From Molanna angustata (Eukaryota > Arthropoda > Insecta > Trichoptera > Molannidae), in NCBI GenBank assembly GCA_963576475.1, contig OY754979.1, positions 29,289,078 to 29,353,077 on the forward strand: a DNA stretch of 64,000 nucleotides. The letters are read 5' to 3'. The notes below the pieces were generated by a model that worked only from the letters and a program-made list of their open reading frames with translations, searched no databases and was not told the origin of the DNA. Of the stretch, positions 43,716-54,380 are shown piece after piece. A program made the translations under genes and the position numbers. Position 1 is the stretch's first letter; each line of letters opens with the position of its first letter.

Positions 43716-44292
43716 CCCCGCATACAGTAACTATTGTAACTAAAATAGGATCGTTCTAAAATTGTAGATTTTAGATTTACGGTCTTATACGCACTTTTCA
43801 ATCTTTCGATTGTGACGGCTTCTAATTTGTAGAATTCCATTATGACAATGATTAATATGAACACATATATAATTCCACAATTTATTTTATTTTTCTCCCG
43901 ACGACCGTTTCGGCTTATAAGGCCATAATCAACTAAGGCCATAATCACCAGTTGATTATGGCCTTATAAGCCGAAACGGTCGTCGGGAGAAAAATAAAAT
44001 AAATTGTGGAATTATATATGTGTTCATATTAATCATTGTCATTTACGGTCTTATTTCAGCGTTATAAAATATCAACTAGGACTAAATGGAATATGAACGT
44101 ACCTACATTGGCCGGAACGTTCTTAAAAAGTTATTGAATCAGACGTATTATGAATAATTATGAAATTTTCATCATTTTTTTTCATCATTTAGTCCTAGTT
44201 GATATTTTATTACGCTGAATGAAGACCGTAAATCTAAAATCTACAATTATAGTATGTTCCTATTTTAGTTACAATAGTTACTGAATACGGTG
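43716..44292. mobile_element. Foldback MITE (copy of 28614), interrupted
   Basis: Ends near TACCCCGCATACAGTAACTA and TAGTTACTGAATACGGTGTA; arms share TTCTAAAATTGTAGATTTTA and GCGTTATAAAATATCAACT with 28614-28998. A 252-bp insertion (43789-44040) lies in the left arm. Confidence 0.85.
43789..44040. other. 252-bp insertion carrying a perfect 93-bp inverted repeat
   Basis: Flanked by a 14-bp direct repeat ATTTACGGTCTTAT (43775-43788 and 44041-44054). Arms 43842-43934 and 43950-44042 are exact reverse complements (GAACACATATATAATTCCAC, CCCGACGACCGTTTCGGCTT and so on) around a 15-base loop that itself repeats AAGGCCATAATCA. The remaining 43789-43841 is unrelated. No open frame. The frame 43706-43948 runs across it by chance. 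Confidence 0.9.
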
Positions 44293-44294
44293 TA

Positions 44295-44765
44295 CAAAGT
44301 GCTGTTATTTAACCAAAAATTAACATGATATGAGAATTAACATGATTAACCATTAGAATTTTTGCAGATTCCAAACCCTCCCCAATGCTACGTACACTAC
44401 CTACCTACTGCGTTTCTTCAGAAGAGTATTATGGACCCAGATTGATTTTGCTAAAATCACCCCTTATTATGAAAAAAATCATGGCGTCAAAATATGCATT
44501 TACATACCTATTTGTAGGAATAAAATTAAGTATGTTTACAATAAATTCGTATGAATGTTAACATTATATATTAAATATGTAGGTAGGTATCTAATTACAA
44601 TCGTAATATCTTTGGGGTCAGTTTTTATTGTAAATTGAACCCTCGCTGACCAATGGGGAGGGTCAACATGACCCTCCTTTTAAATTTATTATAAATACTC
44701 TCAAATTTATCACAATTATAATATTATGTAATCGTGTTAACGATGGACCGTATTTTATTATTATT
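44295..44765. other. Intergenic, nothing assigned
   Basis: No repeat or gene recognised. Confidence 0.4.
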
Positions 44766-44767
44766 TT

Positions 44768-44870
44768 AAAAACGAGTGTGTTGTGTCCAACACTAAACTC
44801 TTCATCGCATATCAGTGCAGGTAAAAAGCATTTTGAAATTTTTGACAGATAAATTCATAGAAAATATATA
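44768..44870 (-). repeat. Family Y 3' end fragment
   Basis: AAACGAGTGTGTTGTGTCCA then ACACTAAACTCTTCATCGC is the reverse of the family Y right end. Confidence 0.55.
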
Positions 44871-44892
44871 CCTATATATGACTTTCATACAT

Positions 44893-45148
44893 TAATGCCA
44901 TCACGGCATATCCCACAATGTGGGGTAACCAGCAACAAGTGTGCGGGTGTGTTATATATTCCCACGCACCAGTATCGTTTCACCTAAAAAGACTACATTC
45001 AGAATGGATGGTGAACCTCATTGCTGTACTATGTAAGATGTTATTGTTGCCTGTTGTATTTTCGATTACCTGGTTCTTACGGGACACCCGAAAACGATGG
45101 TAAGAAAATATTGGAAGCACTATTCTAAGTCGGTACCTCACAGCATGC
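44893..45148 (+). repeat. Family X, with internal deletion
   Basis: CCATCACGGCATATCCCACA, GGGGTAACCAGCAACAAGTG, ACATTCAGAATGGATGGTGA, ATTTTCGATTACCTGGTTCT, GGTACCTCACAGC and an AATAAATAAATT tail. The frame 44918-45103 lies in it. Confidence 0.75.
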
Positions 45149-45149
45149 G

Positions 45150-45540
45150 CCTCAAAATAAAAATAATAAATAAATTTAATGCTTTTAACATATAGTTTTT
45201 TTTGTTTTTATCCTTACTTGGTTTTTCTCTTTTGTTACTTTGTACACATGTACGGAAATTTTCCTTTTTTTCATATAAATATATAGCTACCTATATATTT
45301 TTTTGTAAGACCGTATCTTAAAAATTGGTGTTACAATCTTGGTTTTATAGTAGTTAATTCATTTTGAGATTTTATGTTTATTTAAAAAAAAACTATATGT
45401 AACCTTGAATAAATAAAATAAAATAAAAATTAAATACAATAAAAATAGTACCTACTTACGACCATTAGTTGGGTAGTAGGTACAGAGGACACAAAATTGC
45501 ATATATGCCATAATACACTATACACATAAAAATATTATGA
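45150..45540. other. AT-rich, possible retroposon tail
   Basis: CCTTGAATAAATAAAATAAA near 45402 could be a plus-strand LINE tail; nothing else seen. Confidence 0.4.
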
Positions 45541-45544
45541 CGAA

Positions 45545-45650
45545 AACTCTAGTAGGTTCATTCTGCATAGTACATTGTAGAAAAAGTAGTCTTGATGATT
45601 GTGAAATCATGACTTTTCACTATTCCATAGTACCTACCTGTGGAAAATAA
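45545..45650 (-). repeat. Family Y2 5' fragment
   Basis: TGAAATCATGACTTTTCACT then ATTCCATAGT is the reverse of the Y2 start. Confidence 0.5.
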
Positions 45651-45667
45651 AACTTCTTAGTACCTAA

Positions 45668-45785
45668 TTGCAAATTTTCAGAGTGAAATCACAATTGAAG
45701 AATGTCTCTCCACCGAGAATCGAACACTGGCCTTTTGACTCAGCAGCCAGATCCCGAACCAACTGAGTAACAAAGAAAGAAAGAT
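45668..45785 (-). mobile_element. SINE B, partial and diverged
   Basis: Reverse: TTTGTTACTCAGTTGGTTCG, TGCTGAGTCAAAAGGCC, TTCGATTCTCGGTGGAGAG. Confidence 0.65.
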
Positions 45786-45847
45786 TTATATTGCAAATTC
45801 CTTTATTTGTAGCACTTCCCCGTTGTTGAGAAATAAAATCTGTTGTA

Positions 45848-45957
45848 TTTAGTTCCTTCATCCGATGTTGGACAATTGTAAATTTGACCTACCCTTTCTC
45901 ATTTAGTTCCTTCATCCGATGTTGGACAATTGTAAATTTGACCTACCCTTTCTCATT
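45848..45957 (+). repeat. 54-bp direct duplication
   Basis: AGTTCCTTCATCCGATGTTG through GACCTACCCTTTCTCATTT occurs twice in tandem, identical. Confidence 0.95.
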
Positions 45958-45959
45958 TT

Positions 45960-46489
45960 TGTTATTGTTTGTTATTCAGGGGTTGTTATTGTATTGTGTT
46001 TAGTATATAACAATTATTATTATTATAAACAGCGCCCTCTTGGCTAAATATTTATGGGAGAGATTTCTGGGCCTACCTAATCGAGGACAACAAAAGAACT
46101 TACTTAGTCTACGTGAGACTTGAGTCTCCTGGAGATCTCTTATTCTGCAAAGCATTCATTCCTATTGGATATCGGTCTAATTATTGAATTATATAAGTTT
46201 ATATGTGCAAATGACCCAATGTAAGTATATATTTACTTTGTAATATTTTTTTTCTAATTTTTAATGAGGATGTATGTATGAGATGTGGTACAAACATTAC
46301 CTATGTATATCTTGAAAATTTCCTCATAGGGTTAAAAACTTTCAACAAACAATACAAATTTATGTACTTATTTACTATGGAGTTTCAACAAGAATTGATG
46401 TCGGTTGAGAACGTAAGAGGATTTATGTATAACTATTTATGTATTATTTATGTATCTATGTATATCTAGTGTTTGAAAACATGATTTAT
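45960..46489. other. Intergenic, nothing assigned
   Basis: A 63-codon frame 46278-46469 has no motif. Confidence 0.4.
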
Positions 46490-46910
46490 TAAAATTGCCT
46501 ATGCACTATGAAGTTACGAGTTAGTAAGGATGACTATTGCTTGCTTTAAGAAGGGTTAATACCTACGTGATTTCAATCATCGGGAACGCAAATTGTTGAT
46601 TTTTCGCATTCTAAGGCTAACTTGAAATAAAAATAATCGGCCATTCACTTTGATTTTATGCACTCTTTAAGCATAAAAAAGATTTATTTCTCCACGACAC
46701 ACTTATGGAGTAATTTAAAAAAAAAAATGCTGCAAAAAAGGATAATTTCAACATTTTTTTTGGGGGATTTATGCTGAATTTTTAAATTATGTGACGAATA
46801 TTCATTACAGAAATATTGAAAATACTCACGGTTTAACATATTGAAAATACACACGGTTTAACATGTTTGATTTCAATTTGGGATGTTTAGGTATATATGC
46901 CACCTTAAAT
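46490..46910 (+). repeat. Family Z interior, TIRs missing
   Basis: TATGCACTATGAAGTTACGA, GTTAGTAAGG, TTTATGCACTCTTTAAGCAT, AAAATGCTGCAAAAAAGGAT align in order with 25975-26400. GAAAATAC(T/A)CACGGTTTAAC is duplicated at 46815-46865. Confidence 0.75.
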
Positions 46911-47600
46911 AAAATGGTAAATATCTGTCGAATACGGCCAAAATCGTGAATATTTCCAATTAAATGATAAGTGTATCCGGAAAAGTTGTCATTTTTAAAC
47001 AACGCATATGTTATTTCGATTCGTGTATCAGAGTGTGAAACATTCATTGGTTGGCTATTATATTAGTAAGAATATAACAATGGGTCACGTGCTATTCTTC
47101 TGGCGATAGCAGGAGATCATGATGTACAAGGATCGAATCTATTAACTATACTGAAGAGGTAGTATATATTATATAATGTATGTAGCAGAGGCATACCTAA
47201 AGACATGACCGTAGAACAATGAGGCTGCATTGTAATCATCACGAGTTTTATGGATATTGTCATTAATCGTGATTCATGCTATGTTGTGTTGTTTATTGTT
47301 CTATCGGGAGTTTATAAGGACATACCAATTGGAAAACCCAAAGGATACCATACTCTCCTAATAGTCCTAATACAATCTTACAATTATTAAGTACCTACCT
47401 ATATTATATTAATTTATTGTAAGTTATGGGTAGTCATATTAAATTTTAATTATTTTTTGATATTTTTAAGCCATATTTAATTCATTGCTCCTGGTTTCAG
47501 AACTAACCGTTCCCTTTAAATGGACGATCGTTTAGCCTTGCAAGGGCCTTTTCAATTCAGAAGATATTAAAAAGTTTTCTTCTAGGTCACAATTAACAAC
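46911..47600. other. Intergenic, no gene seen
   Basis: No repeat family or defensible frame. Confidence 0.4.
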
Positions 47601-47619
47601 ACTAAAATATATGTTTGTA

Positions 47620-47770
47620 CCAAATCTCCATATCTCTGTTGTCCGTCAACCTCTTCATCTCTTGGTCGCAACTACAGCATACATCCCTGATCATCTGGTC
47701 CATAAAACTCTCTAGGGCGACCTCTATGTTGCCTCTCCTCATTCCTTCGGGAATAGTACCTAACGAGCAG
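47620..47770 (-). pseudogene. Non-LTR retrotransposon C-terminal fragment
   Basis: The minus strand reads EGMRRGNIEVALESFMDQMI then RDVCCSCDQEMKRLTDNRDM, parallel to the fragment at 13440-13600. GRPR is degraded. It abuts a SINE B remnant, and the frame 47602-47853 runs through both. Confidence 0.6.
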
Positions 47771-47784
47771 ACCCGGATGCCTGA

Positions 47785-47935
47785 TGATATTCGTTCGATA
47801 TCTGACTCCTGCAATGAACTGAAGGTGCTAGGTTCAATTCCCGATGGAGACATTTTTTAATTGAGTTTTTAGTCTGGATCTGAATGTGAGAACTTGTTAT
47901 TAGTAGCATATTTGACTATTAGTTACGTAATAAAC
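47785..47935 (+). mobile_element. SINE B, diverged
   Basis: GATATCTGACTCCTGCAATG, GGTTCAATTCCCGATGGAGA, TTTTTAATTGAGTTTTTAGT, TGTGAGAACTTGTTATTAG. Confidence 0.65.
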
Positions 47936-47966
47936 AATACAAAATAAAATAAACTCAAAAATAAGA

Positions 47967-48515
47967 ATAGACGCACAGCAAATGATATGATGCTTCTGTA
48001 CAACATTATAAATAATAATATCGACTGCCCCTCAATACTCAATACCATTTCATTTAATATTCCTACTCGCAGAACTAGACATACACATTTATTCCACCTT
48101 CCAATTCATCGCACCAATTACGCACAAAACATGACTATTCATAGAATGTGCGATACATACAATAACAGATTTCAAGAGTTTGACATCTTCCACCTCAGCT
48201 CCACAACATTCAAATACTCTATACAAAAGAAGATCAATAACCGCTTATTATAGGAAACCTTGACGGCATTAATTCTCTTTTTTCTTTTTTTCCTTTTAGT
48301 TCAATATTATGTTTTAAATCATTGTTAACTTGAAATGTTGCTCTTACCTACATACCAACCTATGATCATATTTTTTTGATTTTTTGCAAGCTTGTATTAT
48401 TTTATATCAATCATAACGACAAAATGTAATAGGCCTTAATACTTGATGTTACTATTGTATTGTACTATGTCTTAACGCTGTTTTTTGTCCAACTTTAACA
48501 TAAATAAATAAATAA
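47967..48515 (+). pseudogene. Jockey-like non-LTR retrotransposon 3' end
   Basis: Reads RRTANDMMLLYNIINNNIDC, PSILNTISFNIPTRRTRHTH, LFHLPIHRTNYAQNMTIHRM and CDTYNNRFQEFDIFHLSSTT, ending in a stop at 48253. The LYKI(L/I)..ID...L...F..P.R.TR motif followed by N.AP..RM...YN is the reverse-transcriptase tail found in many lepidopteran Jockey-like LINEs. A 3'UTR of about 250 bp ends in AACATAAATAAATAAATAAA. The paralogue at 60555-61010 is on the other strand. Confidence 0.78.
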
Positions 48516-49515
48516 AATCAAAATCAATGTAGTTATTTGTGCAGTAGTCAATGACGTAACTTTACTCATAATAAAGTATCATTAAGATGGGTTTTTAACA
48601 AAATCTCAAACAGTCAAAAGTGAGATAAGTGAAGGAATGCTTCTAGACAATGGTAAGTCAAAGATTACGGATGACGCCACTCTGGTAGTTCATCTCAACA
48701 TTAATTACTTTTGTACTTCTTCCAGATAAAAACCACAAGACGAAATTCTTTGGAATGAGATTTTTATACGATGACTAAGCAGGATAAAAGTGAAAATGGT
48801 CAAGATCGTGAATGCGATGTTGAAAATTTACTTTGACTTCTTCTTACTCCTTCTTCTTTCTTCTTACTGATGATGGCGACAACACTCAATCGTCTCCATA
48901 TTCTTTCATTGATCGCCTTACACGTTCCATCGGGATCCACCCGCTCAACAAACACATTCCATATAAAAAACATTAACACGACATTATGTAAAACACTCTA
49001 CGGAATAAATACTAATAAAGTGAAATACTCGATTTTTTGTCAACTTCAAAATTCTCATCTCAATCATTTTTAACAATAATATTTTTTGCTAGCAAAAAAT
49101 ATGCATTAAGCACAATATAATAACGATATGGGGAAATTATTTCAAAATTTCGCTATTCACATATTTATATTATTTATTTTTGCAACATTCCATGAGAATA
49201 GTTGCTAGCTATTATCTTTAAGAAAATAAATTACTCTTCGGTTTTTGCAGAAAGGCAAAAATTTCGCTTTTGTTTGCAAATTGATACAACAGTTTTCATC
49301 ATGAACCTGAAATTATAGTCTCTGATCTTTTGTCCATTTTAAATACGTAATTTAATTTTGAAAAACCTACATATACCTACGGTAGGTAAAGAATTTGATT
49401 TTACACAACTAATACATATTTTCCTTTTGCATAAGGTATAGATTAATGTAATTGACACATCTGTACCAATACTAGGAAACATTTCTATGATTAAAGTAAT
49501 TTGCACTGCAGCCGA
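48516..49515. other. Intergenic, nothing firm
   Basis: 48840-49073 contains a TTCTTCTTACTCCTTCTTC run and a 67-codon frame with CGTTCCATCGGGATCCACCC; not assigned. The rest is AT-rich. Confidence 0.35.
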
Positions 49516-49519
49516 AAAT

Positions 49520-49985
49520 ACTTGATTCGACGGTTCGATTCCTGAGTTTTTAATAGTGTATTCAGACTGAATATGCGAGATGATGATATGTCTTCGTGGC
49601 TCAGTTGGTTAGGTATCTGACTGCTGATCCTAAGGTCCCGGGTTCGATTCCCGGTGGAGACACAGTTTTTAATTGTGTTTTCAGTCTGGATCTGTGAGAC
49701 GATTATACTAAGGTCCCGGGTTCGATTCCCGGTGGAGACACAGTTTCTAATTGTGTTTTCAGTCTGGATCTGTGAGACGATTAATACCGTAAGTCTCCAG
49801 AATGTGGCAACTTGTTATTGAGTGCGTGTTAAATTAATATTCGACATAGTACCTACATGTTAGTTGCCCGAGAAGCAATATTTATTTATTTATTTATCAT
49901 ATGTCTCCAGAATGTGGCAACTTTTTTGGGTGCATGTTAAATTTTTATTTGGCATAGTACCTGTTAATTGCCCGAGAATCAATTA
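49520..49985 (+). mobile_element. Tandem cluster of SINE B pieces
   Basis: Four partial copies in the same orientation: 49520-49585 (degenerate B box to body), 49588-49707 (head to GAGACGATTA), 49708-49880 (starts AAGGTCCCGGGTTCGATTCC, runs to the end) and 49900-49985 (tail only). The second and third share a long near-identical B-box-to-body segment, so one looks like a local duplication. Confidence 0.88.
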
Positions 49986-49989
49986 GAAA

Positions 49990-51565
49990 TAAATATTTTT
50001 GATGATATATTTTATATGAAATATTTTGATGGGGAATTATATATGAGAAAAAATGTGACTCTTTGACAAAGAAGTTTGAGTCTTCAATTAATAGAAGTAG
50101 GTATGTACCTACAGGTCGAATATATACGAGGAATATGATGTGTGTGATCCAGAGATCCAGTAGGTACCTAATAACGAAAAATTAAGTTTTATTTATGCAA
50201 AAAGAATAATAATAATTCCAAAACCACAATTATTTCAAAATAGTACAGAATCAAAAGGCATTGGCATTCGCTTATGCCAGGAAGACATGACATGTTGATA
50301 CAACAAAAAGAAAAATAAATCGGTTTAAAGAGTGAAGAGTCAAAATAGAGATAACAAACATTCCTGGCATCAGGACAACAGAAGAATGCATAGTGATATC
50401 CAATGAGTCCATCTTATTGGCTGGTATAGGACAAAAGTATGTCAATGTTCATTGTCATCACATCCGACTTGACATTGTCAGCTAATCTATCGTCCACTGC
50501 TAACATTTCTATTCGCATAATGATTTCAATATTTGCGATTCATTCTGAGTAATTGTGTTGAATATTCGCGGTCGAGTGTTTATTTTTAACGGGACCTATG
50601 AAATAACCGAACTGCGCAAATTTTATAATCTTAAGAAACGTGTATCGTGGTATCAGTTAAGACACAAATTTGACTGGCGACAAACACAATGTGGAATGGA
50701 CAATGAACAAGTCCTTTATCGAAGATTTATTAGGCCTATAAATCTAAAATTTGAACCAATGTAACCTATAGTTAGCCTTTTAGAACATTATTCTCAGTGT
50801 GCTTTGCACGAACCGTGCCAATAATCAAATTAAACAAAGAGAATGGAGCCAAATATTTTTATATTAATTAATAACAATAAAAACTTCATTGCACCATGCG
50901 CAAGTGGCTAGTTTATTGCCAAATATCTTCCAATTAGGTAAGTGATTCTAACAGGAACAAAGCGTCGTCCCTATATAAAGAAGCCAAGACGCGACTTCCT
51001 AATGTTGAACATGACCAAGAAGAAGAAAAGGATCAAACAGAATAAGAATTTATCCATTCAGAGATAAGGAACGAAGAAAAAAAGAAAATCATTAAATGTA
51101 GCCAAATCAACAATCTACCAGAGATCATAATCTCAATGGCACATAAGAAAAAATAAAACAAATATAAGTCGAGATATCTTAATTTGCTTAAAATTATAAG
51201 TGATCAAGGCATACGCCTCTGATCCCTTTGCCTTCTTGTTCAATAGAGATTTGTACGACTAATTTTAAATTAAGTACTTAAGTATATTTTATTTTATGAA
51301 GTTATTTGAAGGTTTATATACTCGTATTTACCAAGCTATTTGATTATATAAACGCATTAGGGAACTTTACTTTTTTGTGTATTTGTCATGTTTTTTTTTA
51401 TAATAAAGTACATCTTCATAATAAATAACCCGTCGTCAGATAATTTAGCATAATATTTCCAGTTCGCACGAACGTATTTGTTTTTTTTAACATTGTCAGT
51501 GTTTGTTATTGTTTGTTATTGTTTTAAATATGCATCTTGTGACATAATTTTTCATAGAAGTGCAA
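49990..51565. other. Intergenic; a LINE hairpin and one unassigned frame
   Basis: 50555-50764 is a 69-codon plus frame (MLNIRGRVFIFNGTYEITEL ... RRFIRPINLKFEPM) in locally balanced sequence, no domain recognised. 50885-50945 is an antisense LINE 3' hairpin (AGTTTATTGCCAAATATCTT, CCAATT). Elsewhere nothing is seen. Confidence 0.35.
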
Positions 51566-51567
51566 GG

Positions 51568-51620
51568 CTTTGGAATTGTGAGACGATCCACGTCACAAGT
51601 CTCCAAATCTATGCAAGTTC
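51568..51620 (+). mobile_element. SINE B body fragment
   Basis: ATTGTGAGACGATCCACGTC then ACAAGTCTCCAAATC resembles the SINE B body; it explains the 3' part of the frame 51478-51660. Confidence 0.4.
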
Positions 51621-51660
51621 TACAATAAATACTTCCGTATGTATATTATCCGAAGAATAA

Positions 51661-52200
51661 TGTCGTAAGAAAATGAGGCGATCGCAAATCTGAAGGGTTC
51701 TCATCTACATTGAAATGTATTTAGGTATGTGATTCCCTTCAAGTTGTTCATTGCTAATTGTGTTGTTTGTATTCAACTCGGGTCCTTATCTCATGAGGAC
51801 GGACAGTTCTTAGAAAATGGATGCAGATTCAAATTATCATCCATTCTACATTTTATTGCTGCGTGATGTGATTCTTGTAACTAAAAAAATCATGCTTTAT
51901 TACATATAACTCAATGCATTTATTTTTTTTGGAAACGTCTTCCTTCTACTAAAATAGACTAAAATGGATTTTTTTCTGTTAGTCATACTATAATGGCTTT
52001 TTTATATATTTACTACGGAAGATTATTACAAATCATATTTTCCATTGACACACACTTTGGTTGGTGTAAACCGCCCGACAGTCAACTTTAATGAGACATA
52101 ACAACTTATTAAATAGATTTTTTTAAAGTTACATATAGTTGATAAATTCCGATTTACATACACATTAGTACAAGTGGGTTAACAAGCCAAAAATTAAATA
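51661..52200. other. Intergenic, nothing assigned
   Basis: No repeats or genes recognised. Confidence 0.4.
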
Positions 52201-52206
52201 ATATTT

Positions 52207-52370
52207 CTGACCCGTTAAGTCTGGTATCAAAACCATCCATGTTTACCTGAGTGAGTTCTATAATATCTTAAGATGTTATAGAACTCCATCAGATAATTAT
52301 ATCGATGATATGGGTACACATAGATGGTTTTGATTCCGCCTGTTGACCAGACTTGCACCCCAGGTATGAC
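52207..52370. mobile_element. Family P palindromic MITE, short copy
   Basis: AAGTCTGGTATCAAAACCAT at the left (with a small deletion) is mirrored by ATGGTTTTGATTCC and TTGACCAGACTT at the right; the centre GAGTTCTATAATATCTTAAG is itself palindromic with ATGTTATAGAACTC. Confidence 0.75.
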
Positions 52371-52424
52371 ATCTGTGCGAGAAGTGCGAGAGAATATCAT
52401 TTTCTTTGTTTACAAAAAACGAGT

Positions 52425-52680
52425 GGGTTGTAGCCAACACTAAACTCTCCACAACATAGTAAGCGTTCATTTTTTCTTCTTGAAAGGTTGACAATCTCTA
52501 AATGCATTTTTATGAAGTACATTTCTATTAGATTTTTAAACAAATATAAGATTCCCAGAGGACAAAAGTTTTCACAATACACCATACACAAAAAAACATT
52601 GTCACGAAACTCATAGTACCTATGTATTTTCTACATGATACCTGTTGAGAAATTTTAAGTAAAATTGCATTACTAGCAAT
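52425..52680 (-). repeat. Family Y relative, partial
   Basis: Begins with the reversed Y right end (AACGAGTGGGTTGTAGCCAA) and ends with Y2-like ACATGATACCTGTTGAGAAA. Confidence 0.6.
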
Positions 52681-52684
52681 ATGA

Positions 52685-52790
52685 GACAGTGTATCAATAT
52701 TGATGAGGCGATGTATGTGTCAAGACAGAAGAATGCGGTGCTCGGTTCTCACTGCCTACCCCTTGAGGAAGATAGAAATGGAGAGTAAAA
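52685..52790 (+). repeat. Non-LTR 3' end fragment
   Basis: GGTGCTCGGTTCTCACTGCC, TACCCCTTGAGGAAGATAGA; same family as 35770-35905. Confidence 0.45.
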
Positions 52791-52799
52791 AATACACTT

Positions 52800-53830
52800 G
52801 TCTATAGAGACACATACCTACAATATCAATATGAAGTTGATCACTCTATTTTCCCTTACAGAAGCTATTTTACTTCTGTTATATACATTTTTCATACAAA
52901 TATGAAATTTATTTAACATTGATATTGCAAACCATAGATTTTTTTCTTTAAATTTTGACAATCTTCGAGTGCATTTTTGATGAGTGTATCAAAATTTCAA
53001 ACAGTATAAAAATACCTCGATTTTCCGAACCGTGAGAGCATTTTGAAAATTTGGACAGATGAAACCATAGAGAAGAAATTAACGGATATCTATGGAAAAT
53101 AAATTAGCTCTAAGTCTATGCACTTTACACATATGATGTTAATATGAAGTCGATCGGACCTATAGTTTGGGCTGTAGAGAGGACACAAAAAGGATAATCC
53201 GTACGCCATACATACAAACACATCACGACGAAACTAACAGTGTGCACTCTCTACACCAGCGGTCGGGGAACTTTTTTAACCATACCACAAAATATTTTGC
53301 GTAAGTCGATATTATCCCTTCCCCCCATTTTGAAAAGAAGACAATCAATGTATATTTAAATAAACATTATTTACTGAATTAATTTACACGGAAAATAAAA
53401 AAAATATTACATGAAAATAAGTATGTAATAGACAAACAAAATAAAATTCTCAAAGGAGATCAAACAAAAATTCAGATTTTCCCTTTCAGTTTTCGGAGAA
53501 ATTATGTTGCTTCATGTTTGATGCAATTACTTCAAAATTGGGACTTTTTGATGTAGGTAAGTAGCACCTGAATTGATTAAGTTTGTAAAAATACTAACAC
53601 GTTATGAAATAGCAAACTAGAAAATAATTCCTTATTACCCCGAAAAAAACATTTTTACCCCATTTGGGGTAATTTACCCCGGTTCCCCAACCACTGCTCT
53701 ACATGATACCCGTTGAGAAATTTATGTAAAAGAAATACGCTTAAAAATTGTGAAATCATGACTCTCCACTATTCCATAGTGTGGAGAGTAAAATCAACTT
53801 CTCAATAGATGGCGTTACAAAAAAGGTTTC
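52800..53830 (-). repeat. Family Y2 copy split by a hAT element
   Basis: Colinear in reverse with 15940-16410 (AATATGAAGTCGATCGGACC, GCTGTAGAGAGGACACAAAA, GTGCACTCTCTACA, ATGATACCCGTTGAGAAATT, TATTCCATAGTGTGGAGAG). Interrupted at 53257-53696. Confidence 0.8.
53257..53696. mobile_element. Non-autonomous hAT element with 8-bp target duplication
   Basis: Ends CAGCGGTCGGGGAAC and GGTTCCCCAACCACTG. Flanks CTCTACAC (53249-53256) and CTCTACAT (53697-53704) are an 8-bp duplication with one change. The 16021 paralogue shows the unduplicated site. Interior A/T-rich with TACCCCATTTGGGGTAATTT near the right end; no transposase in 440 bp. Confidence 0.88.
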
Positions 53831-53949
53831 TACATTGCTACATAGATAGCTGTAGTAAAAAAGTCTTATTTTCAAAAGATCTGTATCTCAATAATAAAAT
53901 ACATAGAACTCTCAAAATTGCATTTATAAAGCAACTCAATAAGAAGGCA

Positions 53950-54075
53950 TAATGTGCAAAGCGCACTCCCAAAAGTGATTACGCAAATCAGCCGATGACA
54001 GGTCGCAAGCCCTGTAGGTGCCTTGAGTTCCTGGTTCTTCTATAATATTCCAACTTCGTGTCTATTGAGATGCTA
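53950..54075 (+). repeat. Family D, best copy
   Basis: AAGGCATAATGTGCAAAGCG, CAGCCGATGACAGGTCGCAA, GCCCTGTAGGTGCCTTGAGT, TTCCTGGTTCTTCTATAATA, CCAACTTCGTGTCTATTGAG. Confidence 0.65.
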
Positions 54076-54154
54076 AAAAAATTGTCAAAAAAAACTTAAT
54101 AAACTTTAAAGGTGTTTATCACAGAAGAAAATTTTTTTATATATTTTTTTAAAG

Positions 54155-54316
54155 AATGAATATGTCTTTGAGAGAAGTATTTATTATACATCCTTATACA
54201 TTCCCTAAATTAAGCATATGCTTGTGCTATAGGCGAACGAAATATGTCGTGGCAGGATTCGAGATAGCGACCACCGGATTATTAACCCGGCTCGCTAATC
54301 GCTCTGCTGTCACCTT
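54155..54316 (-). mobile_element. tRNA-derived SINE, family A
   Basis: Reverse: GTGACAGCAGAGCGATTAGC, GGTGGTCGCTATCTCGAATC, ACATATTTCGTTCGCCTATA. The frame 54156-54368 lies in it. Confidence 0.8.
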
Positions 54317-54380
54317 ATCTAGTTATAATAATATTGTTTTTATGACATTTTTTGTCATACAAAGATAAACTATTCCTCTA

